Program-made: the position numbers and the translations under genes
The notes under the pieces: model-generated
Databases searched by the model: none
The model's input: only the letters and a program-made list of their open reading frames with translations
What the model was told of the DNA's origin: nothing
Origin: Epiperipatus broadwayi
Taxonomy: Eukaryota > Onychophora > Udeonychophora > Euonychophora > Peripatidae
Assembly (NCBI GenBank): GCA_028023455.1
Contig: JAQFVV010000253.1
Coordinates: 504,469-568,468 of the forward strand
DNA length: 64,000 nucleotides
Direction: 5' to 3'
Shown here: piece after piece, positions 15,296 to 27,856 of the stretch
Layout: each line of letters opens with the position of its first letter
How positions within the stretch are numbered: the first letter of the stretch is position 1

Positions 15296-16104
15296 CTAAA
15301 ATTAATAACAGGTCAAAATGTAAATCGATATGCTACTTTAAATTGTAACAAAAAATAAATCTATTATATATATAAAACCAAGAACAGACTGACCTTGGAA
15401 GCTGAAATCATGATACTAAATCCTATCTAGTAATAGTATTTATTAGCTGATCCATTTATAAACCAAAACTTTGTATGTATGTCAGATAAAAATTACTATT
15501 TTCCGATGAAGTGATTTCAGTGTGCAATGCCAGTTGTTTAATGATTATTTGCCTAGTTTCTTCACAATTGAACATTATTCTAGAATAATACATGGAAATC
15601 TTTCGGAAGAAATCTCATCTCGTACCACTTTATGAAATGTACAATTATACTAATGTCAACTAATTATATATTTATAAAAAGATACACAAAATAACCCATC
15701 ATTGTTAAACATTATTAATTAATACAATAAACAATTAAGATATATAATTATTTCAAATAAACAAATTTAATATTTATACCTTATGTACTTTAACTGAATC
15801 CTTTTGTAATTTTCTATTTATTTATGGTTTCAAAATACTCCACAGACTTCTTCTGAGATAAAGCTTAATTATTTTGAATAAAATTAAAATCTTTAGATAG
15901 ATCAAAACTGTAAGTAAATAAAATACTGTAGAAATGTTGAAGGTGTAGATTTTTTAAAGATTTGAAATAATATTAAATATGGCAAAAATAATGATCAGAA
16001 GTCATGTATCATTCAAACACCCAAATGGCATTTTGAATGCAGTTGGTCAAAGATATTTGTTTTATTTTTAATTTATTCATATGAGAATTAATTCAGGTAC
16101 ATTA

Positions 16105-16315
16105 CCTATTTAGTCTAACATGTAGCCACTGCACAAGCCATTTGATTACAGTTACTACTGAAACAGTAAGCTCTGCTTTGCAGATCTTCGTTTCACCTTT
16201 TCTCACCTCTTTTCTGCCCTCATACCTTAGTTTAAACCCCATTGTATCATAGTATGTCTGCAATGCGCTTATATGCCGAAAATTCCACCCAATTTTAAAC
16301 CACGAGTACAACGCT
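16105..16315 (-). mobile_element. tRNA-derived SINE, family 2, copy b
   Basis: On the minus strand it shows AAGCGCATTGCAGACATA, then the B box GGGGTTTAAACTAAGG, then AGGTGAGAAAAGGTGAAACG, AGATCTGCAAAG and CTTACTGTTTCAGTAG. This is the same block order as the 7.6-kb copy. It lies about 0.8 kb upstream of the M13 GGWP exon. Confidence 0.6.
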
Positions 16316-16319
16316 TGTG

Positions 16320-18640
16320 TTATACATAATTGTATAACTTATGCCCAGTATAAATAAAATATTATAAATTATGTGTATGTACATATAATAGAGATTTATT
16401 TAAAAGTAGGTTGTATGGGTCGTAGTTGCGCACACACTGTGATATATTAAATTTCAAAACCTCAAAATAATAATCTTTGTTATTTAAAATTATTTTGTTT
16501 AAATCTATTTATAAAAGATATTACATTCATAATATTTGTTTTTGATTTAAAATAAAATTATATTCGTCTCATAAACAGATTCAAACATTGAAAATTAAAA
16601 GTAAAATAATTTTCTTTTAGATTTTAAAATCAGGCCACATATTTTCTGTTTAAAATAAATGAGGGTTGGTAAGGAACAATAGCTTTAATTAATTAATGTT
16701 TTATGAGCTTATCAAAAAAGACAGCAAATGTCCACTTAAGGTTGTTTCTTTTTAATTAGCAAAAGTTTTATTAAATTAAAGTTTTAATCCGAATGTCTAC
16801 AGGATAGTTAACAATAGAAAATTAACTAAAATTTTGTTAAATTCCTTTGGACATTCGGATGGATTTTATTACAGCTGATAAGATGGCAAATTTTGGAATA
16901 TTTTTGTAATGCTCCAGGGCAGTTTTATTGTATAATTCTGCTATAAATAGAAGGGTTTTTTGTTCTGATTATTTTATTCTAGCTGGCTTTATGGTGAGTC
17001 TAGCTTCATTATTCTAGCTTGATTATTCCAGCTCCCTTTATTCTATTATTATTCTAAGCTTCCTGAGAGTTTCTGATGTTCTAATTGCTACTTACCTGCA
17101 AATTTAAATATTTGAAGCTGAGTTTTCATCTTCAAATAGATTTACCATGTTTTAAATATTGCTTTAAAATCACTCTGAAGCACCCAGCCTTTAAAATTGC
17201 AATCTTCAAAATGACGAAGTACAGCCAGCAAGAAGGCTATTTTCCTCTCGGAAATGGCCGGTTGCTGCTCCATACCATCTGATGCCATCACATAGGAAAC
17301 CCTAAAACTGCTACTGCTTCTAAAATATGAACTATAGCCAGAGTTTGCTGCCAAATCGTATGAATGCTGCCGACAATCAATTTGGAAAACTATCTACCTG
17401 AAACTACCTGCAAATGCTTCTAATGAGGTAATCCCAAAATTTAACCCAAGAGCTCTTGTGATTGTTTCCTCTAATTAATAAGCTATAGCTTTTTAAATTG
17501 TTTCCATTTTGCTTTACCCTACCATTGTTTCTTTAAAATGCTATAATGTAATCAGTATTTCTCTCTCTATCCTTGAGTTAATATTTTATATTTATTGATC
17601 TGTTTCTTTTCTTTTATTATGATAATGTGCCAGAATAGTCTTTGACCTAGTGAAGTATTCCCTTTTATTTAAAGCAAGATGCCACCATTAAGGCGCTTTA
17701 AATTGTAAATTGTTTCCCAGTTCGTTATATCATGAATCGCTCGTTCGAAGGCTATCCTATTCTTATTCAATGTATATAATAATTTTATAGTTTAAAATCC
17801 ACATGTTATCAATTTTAACCTAATATTAGAATATGTGTGAGGTCAATGAATAAATATTTAACAAATGCATGATTGTGTAAATAAATTTATGCTTTCTTTT
17901 AAAACCCCGCAAACATGCATTCTCCCATTTTAAAATGTATATCGTTTTGCTTTAATTTCAAAGCATGTAATTTGAGGTTGAGGATGGGTGGACTTTCTTT
18001 AAATAATTATTTGGGGAATTGATTAGGCATTTTCTTAATCTAAGTAAATCCCTTTTGTATACTTTATATACTTTATTTGTGTGTTTCTAGTAGGTATATT
18101 GGGTGTTTGAGATAGCTTTGCTTCTCCTAAAGGGCTTTAAATGGCTAAGACTGTTTCCCCTTTCATCTCCTGTGGTTCTCAGTCAGTGTGTGTACTCAAT
18201 TATAATGTGCATGCATATTTTTGAGCTGATGTATACTATTATTTTAAATTATCATATATATTACCTGTATTCATACAAGATTTGTAGTAGTTAGAGACAA
18301 ACGCAAAAGGTTTATAAGTCATATCTTTGTTGTTTTCGATGACATCTGGAAAAAAAAGTTACAAATTATTAAATCTTTCCTAATCTAGTCATGTATACTG
18401 AAATGGTAAATCTGATTCAGATTTTCCATTTCACAGTCTGACCCATCTAATTATTTATTTTACTAACATTTGCTTTTTTTTTATTATTTTAAAAAAATAT
18501 TTTAACATTTTTTAACTATCCTGAATAAATCCTAAAATTTATTTTGGATCATATATATATAATTGTACTAACACACTGTTATTCTATTTTTATTATTAAA
18601 AGAAAAAAAATTCAAATAATTAACTTTGAAGATGGCCTTT
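16320..18640. other. No gene recognised
   Basis: AT-rich. Small hairpins only: a 10-bp pair TCCGAATGTC/GACATTCGGA at about 16791 and 16850, and a near-perfect hairpin TGAAATGGTAAATCTGA/TTCAGATTTTCCATTTCA at about 18399-18433. The open frames at 17085-17354 have no recognisable domain. Confidence 0.4.
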
Positions 18641-18776
18641 TTGAAAAGATTTGTACCTCGATAAGAAGTTTAAAATCAATGTTTAAATTAAAAGCATTGA
18701 TAAATTACCAAGATCCATTCACTGTGGAATCTCTATTCATTAATTAGTAGAGATTCTACATTGTTATCTAAATTAA

Positions 18777-20558
18777 AAACTGCAAAACCTAAGGCCTATC
18801 TCAATGATCCCACTCATGATCAAGATAATTGAGGCTATAATCAAAGACAAAATGCAAGACAATGTCCTCAAGCACATCTCAAAATACCAGTTTGCTAAGA
18901 AGGGTGCAGCCACATCAGATGCAATAAGCCGCTTCCATCTAGTAATAGACCAAGTGCGCACAAAAAGAAGGTCCAAGCCAGTTGCCATTCAACTCGACAT
19001 CGCAGGGGCATTCGACTCGGTACGCATTGATGTGCTAATTAAAACACTTGAACAATACCAAGTACCTCAACCTCTTCTACAAATCATAGAGAACCTTTTA
19101 AACAACCAGGAAATTTTCCTCACGCTAGATGGACACATAGCTCCGGGATTCAAACCAAGTTTATCCATCCTACAGGGATCACCACTAAGCACGCTGTTAT
19201 TCACAGCTTACATAAACCCTCTCCTACTCCAAATAGAAAACACACTTCCAGGCATCCAAGTAGATTACATCAATGAAAACATAAAACACATTTCCTACAT
19301 GGACGATGTTGTCGTCTTTCTTCCCTCCATCGATCACCTTAACAATCTAGTAGACATACTTGACAGTTACACAACAATGCATGGCCTCACATTCAACAGC
19401 GAGAAGTCAGCAATATGGTCATTACTCACAGGAAAACAAATTCCAGCCATGTTCAATGCCCAACCACAGAAGTTCTTGGGATTCCCTGTAGCAAAGTCCT
19501 ACTCACTCATGAGACAGGAAATCCAAAACTCACTGCTGGAAAAAACACAAACCACAATAGCATCAATATCAAAAATTTACTTGTCCCTCTTTGGAAAGGT
19601 CGCATTACTAAATGCCATCCTGCTTCCCAAAATAACATACTACCTTACTGGATTCAACCCCACCAAAGGATTCATAAACAAAATAAACTCGGCATGCACC
19701 AAACTTTGCTGGGGAGGAAAAGTCGCAGCCATCAGTATCAAGACAATGCATAACCCCAGGAGAGAGAATGGTCTCTCACTCCACTCCATTGAAACAGTCA
19801 ACCTACAAAGAACACACAATGTGCTTCACAAACTTTTTAAGGACAATGATGCCATTGAATGCCCACTACCTGTCGAGCCCACAGATAGGCCACCACCCTC
19901 TAAACAAAACAACTGGCTTCGACAATCAGTGACTCTAATCCTGAACCAACTTTCAGCCAATGCAAGCCTATTCACAAGAAAACTCACATATTGGGAGATC
20001 TTCAATATTACACACCACAAGAGTTCCACTATCTCTGCCTACCTCCATATTTCCAACCAAAGACTCATCAAACTAACAAAACACTGGCACCTTCCCCCAA
20101 AGTATGTTGACTTCCTCATTAAAGTAAATCTGGAAGCCCTTCCCACAAATGCCTTTCTCTACTATAAGAGAGGCTTCAAAAATCTAGCAAGCACATGCGC
20201 ACTCTGCCAGAGAGAAGATGAAACCACCAACCACACGCTAACAAACTGCCCATGTCTACAAAAGCTCCAATCAGCATTACGGAACCGATTCAAGAACCAA
20301 ACCCACAATTCTTTGTCTCTGACCAATGTGATAGATCAAGGAACTTATGCACAACTTAGACTGGCAACATTTGTGAACTTTACAATCTGGTCTCTTCGAT
20401 GTAAGCTGGTCATAAGCAAGTCTGAATACCCGAACATTGAGACAGCCTTCTATCAAATGCTGAATAAAATTCGCAAAACAGACTTTTCCACAGCCTACCT
20501 TAACATTGCAGAAAACACATGGGCCCTAGTTGATCTACCCAGTGAAGAAGTACTCTAA
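18777..20558 (+). CDS. Non-LTR retrotransposon reverse transcriptase, 5'-truncated but with open frame
   Basis: An uninterrupted frame from 18777; the first Met at 18804 is only a convenience, because homology (NLRPISMIPL) begins upstream. Residues about 60-70 hold RT motif A (QLDIAGAFDSV), about 115-130 motif B (LQGSPLSTLLF) and about 165 the catalytic YMDD. Near residue 465 a C-terminal Cys/His motif occurs (CALCQREDETTNHTLTNC). The same architecture is present in the LINE-A ORF2 at 49.4-51.9 kb, from which it is clearly diverged, so it is a sister family. The endonuclease domain and ORF1 are missing through 5' truncation. The absence of stops or frameshifts over 1.78 kb implies a young insertion. 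Confidence 0.88.
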   Translation, partial: KLQNLRPISMIPLMIKIIEAIIKDKMQDNVLKHISKYQFAKKGAATSDAISRFHLVIDQVRTKRRSKPVAIQLDIAGAFDSVRIDVLIKTLEQYQVPQPLLQIIENLLNNQEIFLTLDGHIAPGFKPSLSILQGSPLSTLLFTAYINPLLLQIENTLPGIQVDYINENIKHISYMDDVVVFLPSIDHLNNLVDILDSYTTMHGLTFNSEKSAIWSLLTGKQIPAMFNAQPQKFLGFPVAKSYSLMRQEIQNSLLEKTQTTIASISKIYLSLFGKVALLNAILLPKITYYLTGFNPTKGFINKINSACTKLCWGGKVAAISIKTMHNPRRENGLSLHSIETVNLQRTHNVLHKLFKDNDAIECPLPVEPTDRPPPSKQNNWLRQSVTLILNQLSANASLFTRKLTYWEIFNITHHKSSTISAYLHISNQRLIKLTKHWHLPPKYVDFLIKVNLEALPTNAFLYYKRGFKNLASTCALCQREDETTNHTLTNCPCLQKLQSALRNRFKNQTHNSLSLTNVIDQGTYAQLRLATFVNFTIWSLRCKLVISKSEYPNIETAFYQMLNKIRKTDFSTAYLNIAENTWALVDLPSEEVL

Positions 20559-20712
20559 GATTACGCCTGAACACAACACCACAGAACTTTATAATACATG
20601 CATATAAATCACTGTAATAATCTGTATAATCCATAGTAACAATATGTAAAACCAATGTAACCATTGTATAATTCCTCAATAAAGTTGGAAAATATATATA
20701 TATATATATTGA
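18777..20712 (+). mobile_element. 5'-truncated LINE insertion with 3' UTR and TA-rich tail
   Basis: Contains the RT frame, about 130 bp of 3' UTR, a polyadenylation signal AATAAA at 20678-20683 and a (TA)n tail ending near 20710. Upstream of the truncation is a 9-bp hairpin (GAATCTCTA/TAGAGATTC) at about 18728-18757. A perfect 16-bp inverted repeat brackets the whole insertion (18650-18665 and 20715-20730). A normal direct target-site duplication was not seen. Confidence 0.8.
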
Positions 20713-20730
20713 TCCTTATCGAGGTACAAA

Positions 20731-23447
20731 CTTTCTAAAATTAGAATAAAAGAATGATTTCGATTGTTCTTAAAATTGAAAATGACCTAGGCAGCAGAAA
20801 TCGAATACAAGTAGGAAGTGATAAATAGTGGTCTTTTTGAGAAAGAAACAAGACCAGAGAGAGACCAGAACCAGACAGAGAACAGACAGAAAGAGAGTTG
20901 TAGAAATTGCGCCATGACAATCGAGTAGTAAAAAGGGTAAATCACTGCCCTTTCCTTCCTGAGACCTGAAATCTTCCATTATGCTGCTGTCCAAATTCAA
21001 AGAAGCCATTTTCCACCAACATTTGCCTGCAGAACTCATCCTAGGAAACCCCAAAGTAAAATGCCAAAGAGCTTGAATACTTCCATCAAGATATCTGAAA
21101 CTATTATCGTAAGAGTATAAATGTATTTTCGTAAAGCTTTTAAGTGATTCTTTAAACCTTTTCTTTTAAATTATAATATTTCATTAACTCAAGCTCACCA
21201 TAATTTTTTAATATTTTGATTGATTGACTATGAATTTATTTATTTGTTTTATATTAATCTTAGCATGAGATGCCATGCTTCACTCGCAGGGACTCAAAGA
21301 GAGTAATTTGCTAAAAGAGCAAATTATGTTTATTAGGGGAGGGGAACATTAACAAAGAATGATTTAATTTTAAAATAAAATAATCTTGATCTATTTTATT
21401 TCGCAAGTGAAGTTATGTCGAATATATATATATTTCAAAATAAACATGCCGTATTTTCTTTAAACAGTTTTATTATAGATTTCCCAGAATGGGATTCTAT
21501 TATTTTATATTTCTGTAATTCAAAACAGAATAAAATATGCTATAGATTTTTGACCTAGTAACAGTGCCGCTGGATAGAGTTAGTTAATTATATTGCCTTT
21601 TTTTAAGTTAGGAAAGAGAGAAGGGGGGATTTTTTCGAGACTTAATTTCCCTTATTTCTATATGTACGTTTTTTGTAGGTTAAATATTTATATAAAACAG
21701 TTGGTTATGCAGGTTGGTCTCTATGCAGTATTAGATCATTTTAAGGTTATTTAATTATAATTCATTCGTATTTAATGATTATAAGATCTCGGGTTATAAA
21801 GAATGCTGGGAGTATCATGGACAGACCTAAAATGGTCATTCATTTGGTGTTTCAGAGTTAGCTTCCGCTTTTGCATACGTCTGTGAATCGGATAGCGTGG
21901 CTGAGATAGAGTGGGTTTTCTGGCATGATACCCGTATAGGTGGGCATGTTGGCTTTCCATAAATTCTATCTCCTATTGGTATATGGACACGACATGTGGA
22001 CGTATCGATTTCCCTTTTTTTTCTTCGTTGGAATAGGCATACGAGTGTCCGTAATCTGGCCTGTATGTTCTTACTTACGTTTCTTTTCTCCTTTGCATTC
22101 ATATATTTATTAAGCCGATATTATTCTGTTTTTCTTTTGCCTATCTACTGCGTAAGCCATAGGGAATTGATTCTACAAAAGGATCTTCGACCTGAGTAAT
22201 CGACTCTTTTGTTCATTTTCGTAATTAGTTAAAATCATTTGATTTTGACTAATTCACGTTATATTTTATTATAGGTTTGATTTTAGTTGAAAGTCCAACT
22301 AAAGTGACTTGTTTTCTTGATAATTAACTGGCCTATTTTTTTTGTTATAACAGCTTACAGTTTTAATCACTGTAAAGTTAGTTATAAGCTATTCCAGCAA
22401 GGTCCACTAATGTCATCAAACATTAGTTATTTGAAACCGAAATTATTATTTTTATAGAGAGAAATGAAATCAATTTTTTTATATATTAGTGGAGTAAGAC
22501 TCAAATTAGTCTTCTTATAATTGTCTATTTAATTAATGTCTTTTTCAATAGAAATGTTTTTTTTTTTAAATCTTGTATAAAGAATTCATGAAAATAGTCA
22601 TTCTTATATATGTGCATTAGGCAGATGTTTAAACCTGCCACTATATTACAAGCTTGTACTAAATGTGCACGGGGAATTTTAAAATCTTTGATCATTTAAT
22701 TGTAAAATCAATTTTGTTATTTTAACAGGAGAATAAATGGAAACAAAAGTAAAGATGTATAAACTTCACCAAGTAAATTGTACAAACTCAATAATGTCAA
22801 TGTTAACCACTAATATAAATAAAGTCATCAGGAACTCATATAATTATAAAGTTAATTTAAAGATTGTATTTTTTTGTTTTTAGAGCTTGAGTTAAACTAA
22901 TGTAAAATGCTAAATGATTTTTAAATATATATATATAACTAAAACCAAACTTCCAGTGTTCTTCGAATCATTTTATTTACTTTTATTTTAAATAAATTTT
23001 GATTTTTAAATATACCTATCAACCAATCACCCAAGTTCTAACTAAAATATATAATTAAATTGAATCTCATGCTTTAAGACCCAGTTGCTGGGATGGTGAA
23101 AGTAAGGGAATTCAATCGTATCATCGAGAAAGGCTATTGATTAGATCTTTGACCTGGGGATTTAGGTAAATAGGGCAGAATTCACGATATATCTGATTTA
23201 TATATCTTGTACATGGTCAGACTCGATGTACTTTACCTGTATTCAGGGGTTTGTTGAATCGATGTGTGTTTTTCAACCGGTACAATACTATATAAATTTT
23301 TCTAAATATTATTTTATCATGCATAGGGTCATAACAACTATTTTGTCAATAAATATTGATCATGAATCTTTCTTTTAATTTTGTGAAAAGTTATTTTGTT
23401 TTATATAACTTATTCTGTAGTGTTTATATTCAAAAAAATATAAATAT
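20731..23447. other. No gene recognised
   Basis: The stretch 20770-21060 and the stretch 21540-22200 are less AT-biased than their surroundings and could be remnants of elements. The open frames there (20770-21054, 21772-22199) show no domain I recognise. The rest is AT-rich. Confidence 0.4.
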
Positions 23448-23790
23448 ATTAATATCATCTATATTCTTTATTACTTACAATGCTTTTTAGACAGTTTTCA
23501 ATTGCCCCAGAAATCATCTTCAGAACTATTATTTCAGTTAGGATTTGGAAATATAAGTAGAAGTTCTGAAAAAGATTGCTAAGGCAATCAAAACTGTCTA
23601 AAAAGCATTGTAAATGGAATAAAGAACATAGATGATCTTAAGTTTCTATTGCCCCAGCAATCTTCTTCAGAACTTCTACTTGAGTTAAGATTTGGAAATA
23701 TAAGTAGTAGTTCTGAAGAAGATTGCTGAGGCAATCGAAACTGTTTAAAAAAGCATTGTAAAAGTAATAAAGAACATAGATGATATTAAT
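23448..23790. mobile_element. Palindromic element with internal tandem hairpin units
   Basis: The outer ends are perfect inverted copies: ATTAATATCATCTAT on the left, ATAGATGATATTAAT on the right. Inside are two copies of a unit of about 165 bp that is itself palindromic: ATTGCCCCAGCAATCTTCTTCAGAAC... is mirrored by ...GTTCTGAAGAAGATTGCTGAGGCAAT. The units are joined by a copy of the terminal sequence (AGCATTGTAAATGGAATAAAGAACATAGATGAT). No coding capacity; the minus-strand open frame here is a by-product. Confidence 0.7.
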
Positions 23791-24599
23791 GTTATATAAA
23801 TTTGGCAATGCAATAGAAAAGATGAAGTAATGCACAATCTTTCTTTCAGTTGCGACTCCCATCGTAGGATAAAAAAATTTATATGTTCCATTATTTGTTT
23901 TTATCATGTTTAAATTCTAAGCACGAGTATGTAAAGATACTCATAAGAAAATAATAGCAGTTTTAATTCATATACAAATTATATTTCATAATATTTTAGT
24001 ATTGAGCACATATTATTTGAAATGAAATTTTTAAAACAAATCATATATTTACAAAAAAAAAAAAATTAATTCTATATGCAAAAATAATTTATTTTCGGGT
24101 GATTTTAATTTATTTTTAAAAATTAAATTCTTTTTTAAAAAAAACTTTCCCAAAACGTGGAAGATTTCTTAACAATTTCATCACCTCTCCGGAAGTCGTA
24201 ATCTACAATTGCTCACTACAAATTTGTACTATTAACTGTTATCTTTTTTTCACTCTGAATCCGTCATTATAAAACTTTCCAACTAATATTCATCGTGCCG
24301 TATTTTAAATATGTGAATGTAGCACTAATGGTTCTTAGAATTAATTTAATCTAACCAGTTATCATTAGACAGACTTAATCCTAGATATCTCCCGACTGTT
24401 ATATACTGCTACTTAGTAATGTAAGTTTATAAATTTAATTTCTTACTATGCTTTTATTATGCCCTAACAACACATTGTTGCTTAAATTTCTTATTATATT
24501 TAAAACAGAGGTATTAAACCTTTTGTCTATGGTATAGAGCCATACCTAATTAATGAAACATTTAGCAAACTGTGTTAAGCTAAACCTAGTTGCTAATGT

Positions 24600-24709
24600 G
24601 TTTTTTTTTCCATATGTCAAAGCATCGGCCGGAAGCGAACCCATGACAACTGTCTACAAGCAACTACTTGCAAGGCAGCTGTGCTGACCTCTCGGCTACC
24701 AACGATTCA
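24600..24709 (-). mobile_element. tRNA-derived SINE, family 1, copy b
   Basis: Same tRNA-like body as copies a and c on the minus strand (GCCGAGAGGTCAGCACAG, TGCCTTGCAAG, GGGTTCGCTTCCGGCC). It ends in TTTGACATATGG and a poly(A) tail, seen as T9 on the plus strand. It is flanked by a perfect 14-bp direct repeat, CTAGTTGCTAATGT, at 24586-24599 and 24710-24723. Confidence 0.8.
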
Positions 24710-25009
24710 CTAGTTGCTAATGTTTTGTTATCTGAAATACATTATCTGACCATTAGTGTTTCTTTTCAATATTTACATTTGTATGGTTGTGGTAAAAGAG
24801 CAAATAAAAAAGTATGAGTGGTTAATCAATTTTGGTGCCTCGTAAAACTATTTTTAATATCAGGAATATAAACAACACAATGATCACAAATTATTAAAAT
24901 TTCTATCTCCTGGTTGGAAAGTCTACAAGTTTTTTTTAGATATTAGGTTAATAGTTAAGCTGCCAAAAAATCAAAAATTGTATGCTAAGTAAATAAGTAT
25001 AAAACTATT

Positions 25010-25312
25010 AAAACATCACATGATCACCACTTCATATGCTTCCACAGGCTGTTAATAATGGTAGCAAACTCTCCATACAATAGACCCACCAAATCCAAGT
25101 CTTAATAATCAATGGGTGCAAGATGGACTGCATAAAATTTCTATCTAGTGTCTACTCATTCAATATCCCTAGACTAGTTCGTAGCTTGTGGTTTTCATCA
25201 GTGAAGAGACTTGGATTTGAGAGTACAGCATCTAAGATGTAGTGTTCTCAATGTAGTACTCTCAAATCCAAGGCTCTTTCTTGCATCCATTCATTACTAA
25301 GATCTATACTTG
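25010..25312. mobile_element. Diverged copy of inverted-array family 2
   Basis: Begins with ATCACATGATCACCACTTCATA, and runs through AACTCTCCATACA, ATCTAGTGTCTACTCATTCAATATC, AGACTAGTTC and GACTTGGATTTGAGAGTAC. After a ~35-bp spacer it turns back as GTACTCTCAAATCCAAGGCTC, so a short foldback is retained. Same family as 56.0-57.1 kb. Confidence 0.65.
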
Positions 25313-26405
25313 TTAGCTCTAGTGTATGAAAAGTTTTCTATTGTTAACAAATAAGTAATAAATAATTTCTAATTATTAATGTGCATTTTAAAATCAGGTT
25401 GCTATAAAATGGCAGATGCCAAAAATATACACAAATAACTTAAATGTGTGTAATATTAATCAATAAATGTAAACTAGTAGTATGTGTTTGAAAATCTCTG
25501 TACATCTGTCTATCATATGATGTACTATTGACTAAAATGCATTCTATGAACCATTAGTTTCGATTATCGAAGATTTGCATCCATATGCTTGACTTTGCAA
25601 AAATCCTATAAAAATACTAAATTCAAACTAACTTGATCTTTGCACAATTGAAACATATCTAGGTAGGTACTGAGATGAACACATGTTCAATTAAAAAGTT
25701 ATTTAAAATTAAGATATTTAAAAATTTATACTAATTGGCTTAAATAAAGTAGTTCTTATAGATCAATATGATACAAAATAATTTTGGAATACCTTTGTAT
25801 ATGATGTTGCATCTGAGATCAACACTTTTCAAGAATAGAACAAATCATTATAATATATTTGTTTTACTATTTTAAAGTGCCATAACAGCTATAATATAAT
25901 GATAAATATTTCATACAGTAATAAACCAGAAGCTTGCTTTGTACGTTCTCACTCTTCCTTTATATATTTATTTGCTAATCTCTGTTACAATTTCATGAAA
26001 ATAATGTGTTATAACGTGCAGAAAACTACAATTTTATTTATCAATTTATAATAAAAATTTATGTGAGCCCAATCAAAATATATTATGTATTTATAATTAT
26101 CTAGCAATGCAATATTTTTTTAATTATAACTGATATTGTATATACTTTTCCATTCTTTGTCATCTCATAGTATACACTGAATATAAAAAATGCAAGATAA
26201 TTATTTAAGCACTACTAATAATCAATCAGTTTATCTTAATGAAATATATGCAGCGTATCACTGTGTGATATCATTTAGTTACATTATGAGAGAATTAAAA
26301 GAATTAAAAAATGATCACGCATTAGAAATAATATGGAGAAAAAAGAAGTTATAGAATGGAAAAACTCGAATTAAAAAAAACTGTGTTTTAGCACTGACTA
26401 TATAC

Positions 26406-26610
26406 ATCATTAAAAGCCAGTCAACACTTAGACAACTCTAATATCAATAACATTCAATAATTTCAAACTGTTGTCATGGCAATCTTTTTTTAACAATAAA
26501 GGTGAAATGCCTTTATTGTTAAAAGGGAGTTGTTTTGACAACAGTTTGAAATTGTTGATTGATTGTTATTGATATTAGAATTGTCTAAGAGTTGACTGAA
26601 TTTTAATGAT
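26406..26610. mobile_element. Stem-loop MITE-like element
   Basis: About 205 bp folding into one hairpin. ATCATTAAAAGCCAGTCAAC at the left end is mirrored by GTTGACTGAATTTTAATGAT at the right, and further in CAATAATTTCAAACTGTTGTC is mirrored by GACAACAGTTTGAAATTGTTG. Short loop near 26505. No coding capacity. Confidence 0.7.
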
Positions 26611-26639
26611 TACTTACAAACTCATTTAGCCTTGAACAT

Positions 26640-26842
26640 TAGTTCATTTAATATATATATATATATTCCTAGTACCAGAATCATATCCAGATGTGATAAT
26701 CTTTACCAATGCAAAATTAGAGAAGCCACTGAGATATTTAAAAGGCCAGGTTGTATCAATAAGCGAGATGATACATACAAACTTTCTCCTATCTGGAAAG
26801 ATTTTTTTAAAAAAACATTCCTTTTGAGTGACCTGCTCTTTT
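26640..26842 (+). pseudogene. C-terminal relic of a GIY-YIG-bearing retroelement (Penelope-like), tentative
   Basis: A short frame reads REATEIFKRPGCINKRDDTYKLSPIWKDF. This resembles the C-terminal tail after the GIY-YIG endonuclease in several Penelope-like elements (REAIEI.K.....NRD.G..LS..W). The RT and the catalytic part of the endonuclease are absent. The family assignment rests on pattern recall only and is distinct from the PLE at 40 kb. Confidence 0.45.
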
Positions 26843-26844
26843 AA

Positions 26845-27783
26845 TCGAGGAAATTTGACATCACTGTAAATTGCTTAGTTTTTGTTCTACGTTTACGGTT
26901 TTGACTTCATTTTTTAGAACGCAAAAAGTTTTATAATATACTGCCATCTATTGAATTATTTTACAAGTAAAAAATCAATAAAAAGACGATTTATGTCAAA
27001 CAAAAACAAAGCACTGCCTTTTCACATCTTTTCTTGAATCTTATTGGCTGTTGAAATTTTGTAAACAAAAAAAAAATGGAAAAGCTCCACCTTCTCATCA
27101 TCTTTTCTTGAATCTTATTGGCTGTTAAAATTTTTATATGGCTGCCAAAAATTAAAAAGTTACGAACGCTTTTGTTTTATTTTGAAAATGATAAACGAAT
27201 GTTTTAGAGCATTTTAAAATATTTTTTGATGAAATACAAATAAAATACAAATTATTTTCATATAATATGTCAAAAATAAATATTATTTTACAAAAATAGT
27301 TAAGATTTTAGCAAGAATTATTTATTTATTGCAAAGTCGGGAAAAAAAATCATAACGTGAAATTGATGATTGACGTTTCTTTTCATGTCAACCGTAACAA
27401 ATATTTTTAAAATTAAAAATCAAAATTTATTTTTGAACAAACTTTCGTTTATTTTTATAATGTGAGAAATTACTAATATACTTTTTAAAAACGAAACTAA
27501 AGTGAATATATTTAAAAAAACGGTCAATAACTTTTGAAAAATTGACACATTATTTTGTGCATCAGCCAATTAAAAGCTTTGAGTGTTACCACCTGCGATA
27601 ATGATAAATTAGTCGCTTTAACATTTTTGCTATTGGTAGAACTTTAACGTTTTTTCCCAAATCAGTGATTGTAGCGCCTCTACAACCGTCTTTCTATCTT
27701 TTATCACCTAGTGGATGACTAGATAAGATAGATGGATAGATGGATGGATGGATGGATGGATGGATGGATGGATGGATGGATAG

Positions 27784-27814
<31 letters not shown>

Positions 27815-27825
27815 GACAGATCGAC

Positions 27826-27856
<31 letters not shown>

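Noticed and set aside
15790-15905. Candidate missing M13 exon on the minus strand
   Set aside because: Weak likeness only (KKSVEYFETINK), in-frame stop codons in the matching frame and no acceptable donor site of the required phase.
18103-18747. Two short open frames upstream of the truncated LINE as its 5' part
   Set aside because: No endonuclease or ORF1 motifs, and an in-frame stop at 18774 just before the RT homology; the LINE is simply 5'-truncated there.
21772-22199. Overlapping open frames of 62-88 codons in a less AT-rich patch
   Set aside because: No recognisable domain, no splice context and both strands open by chance; left as unassigned.
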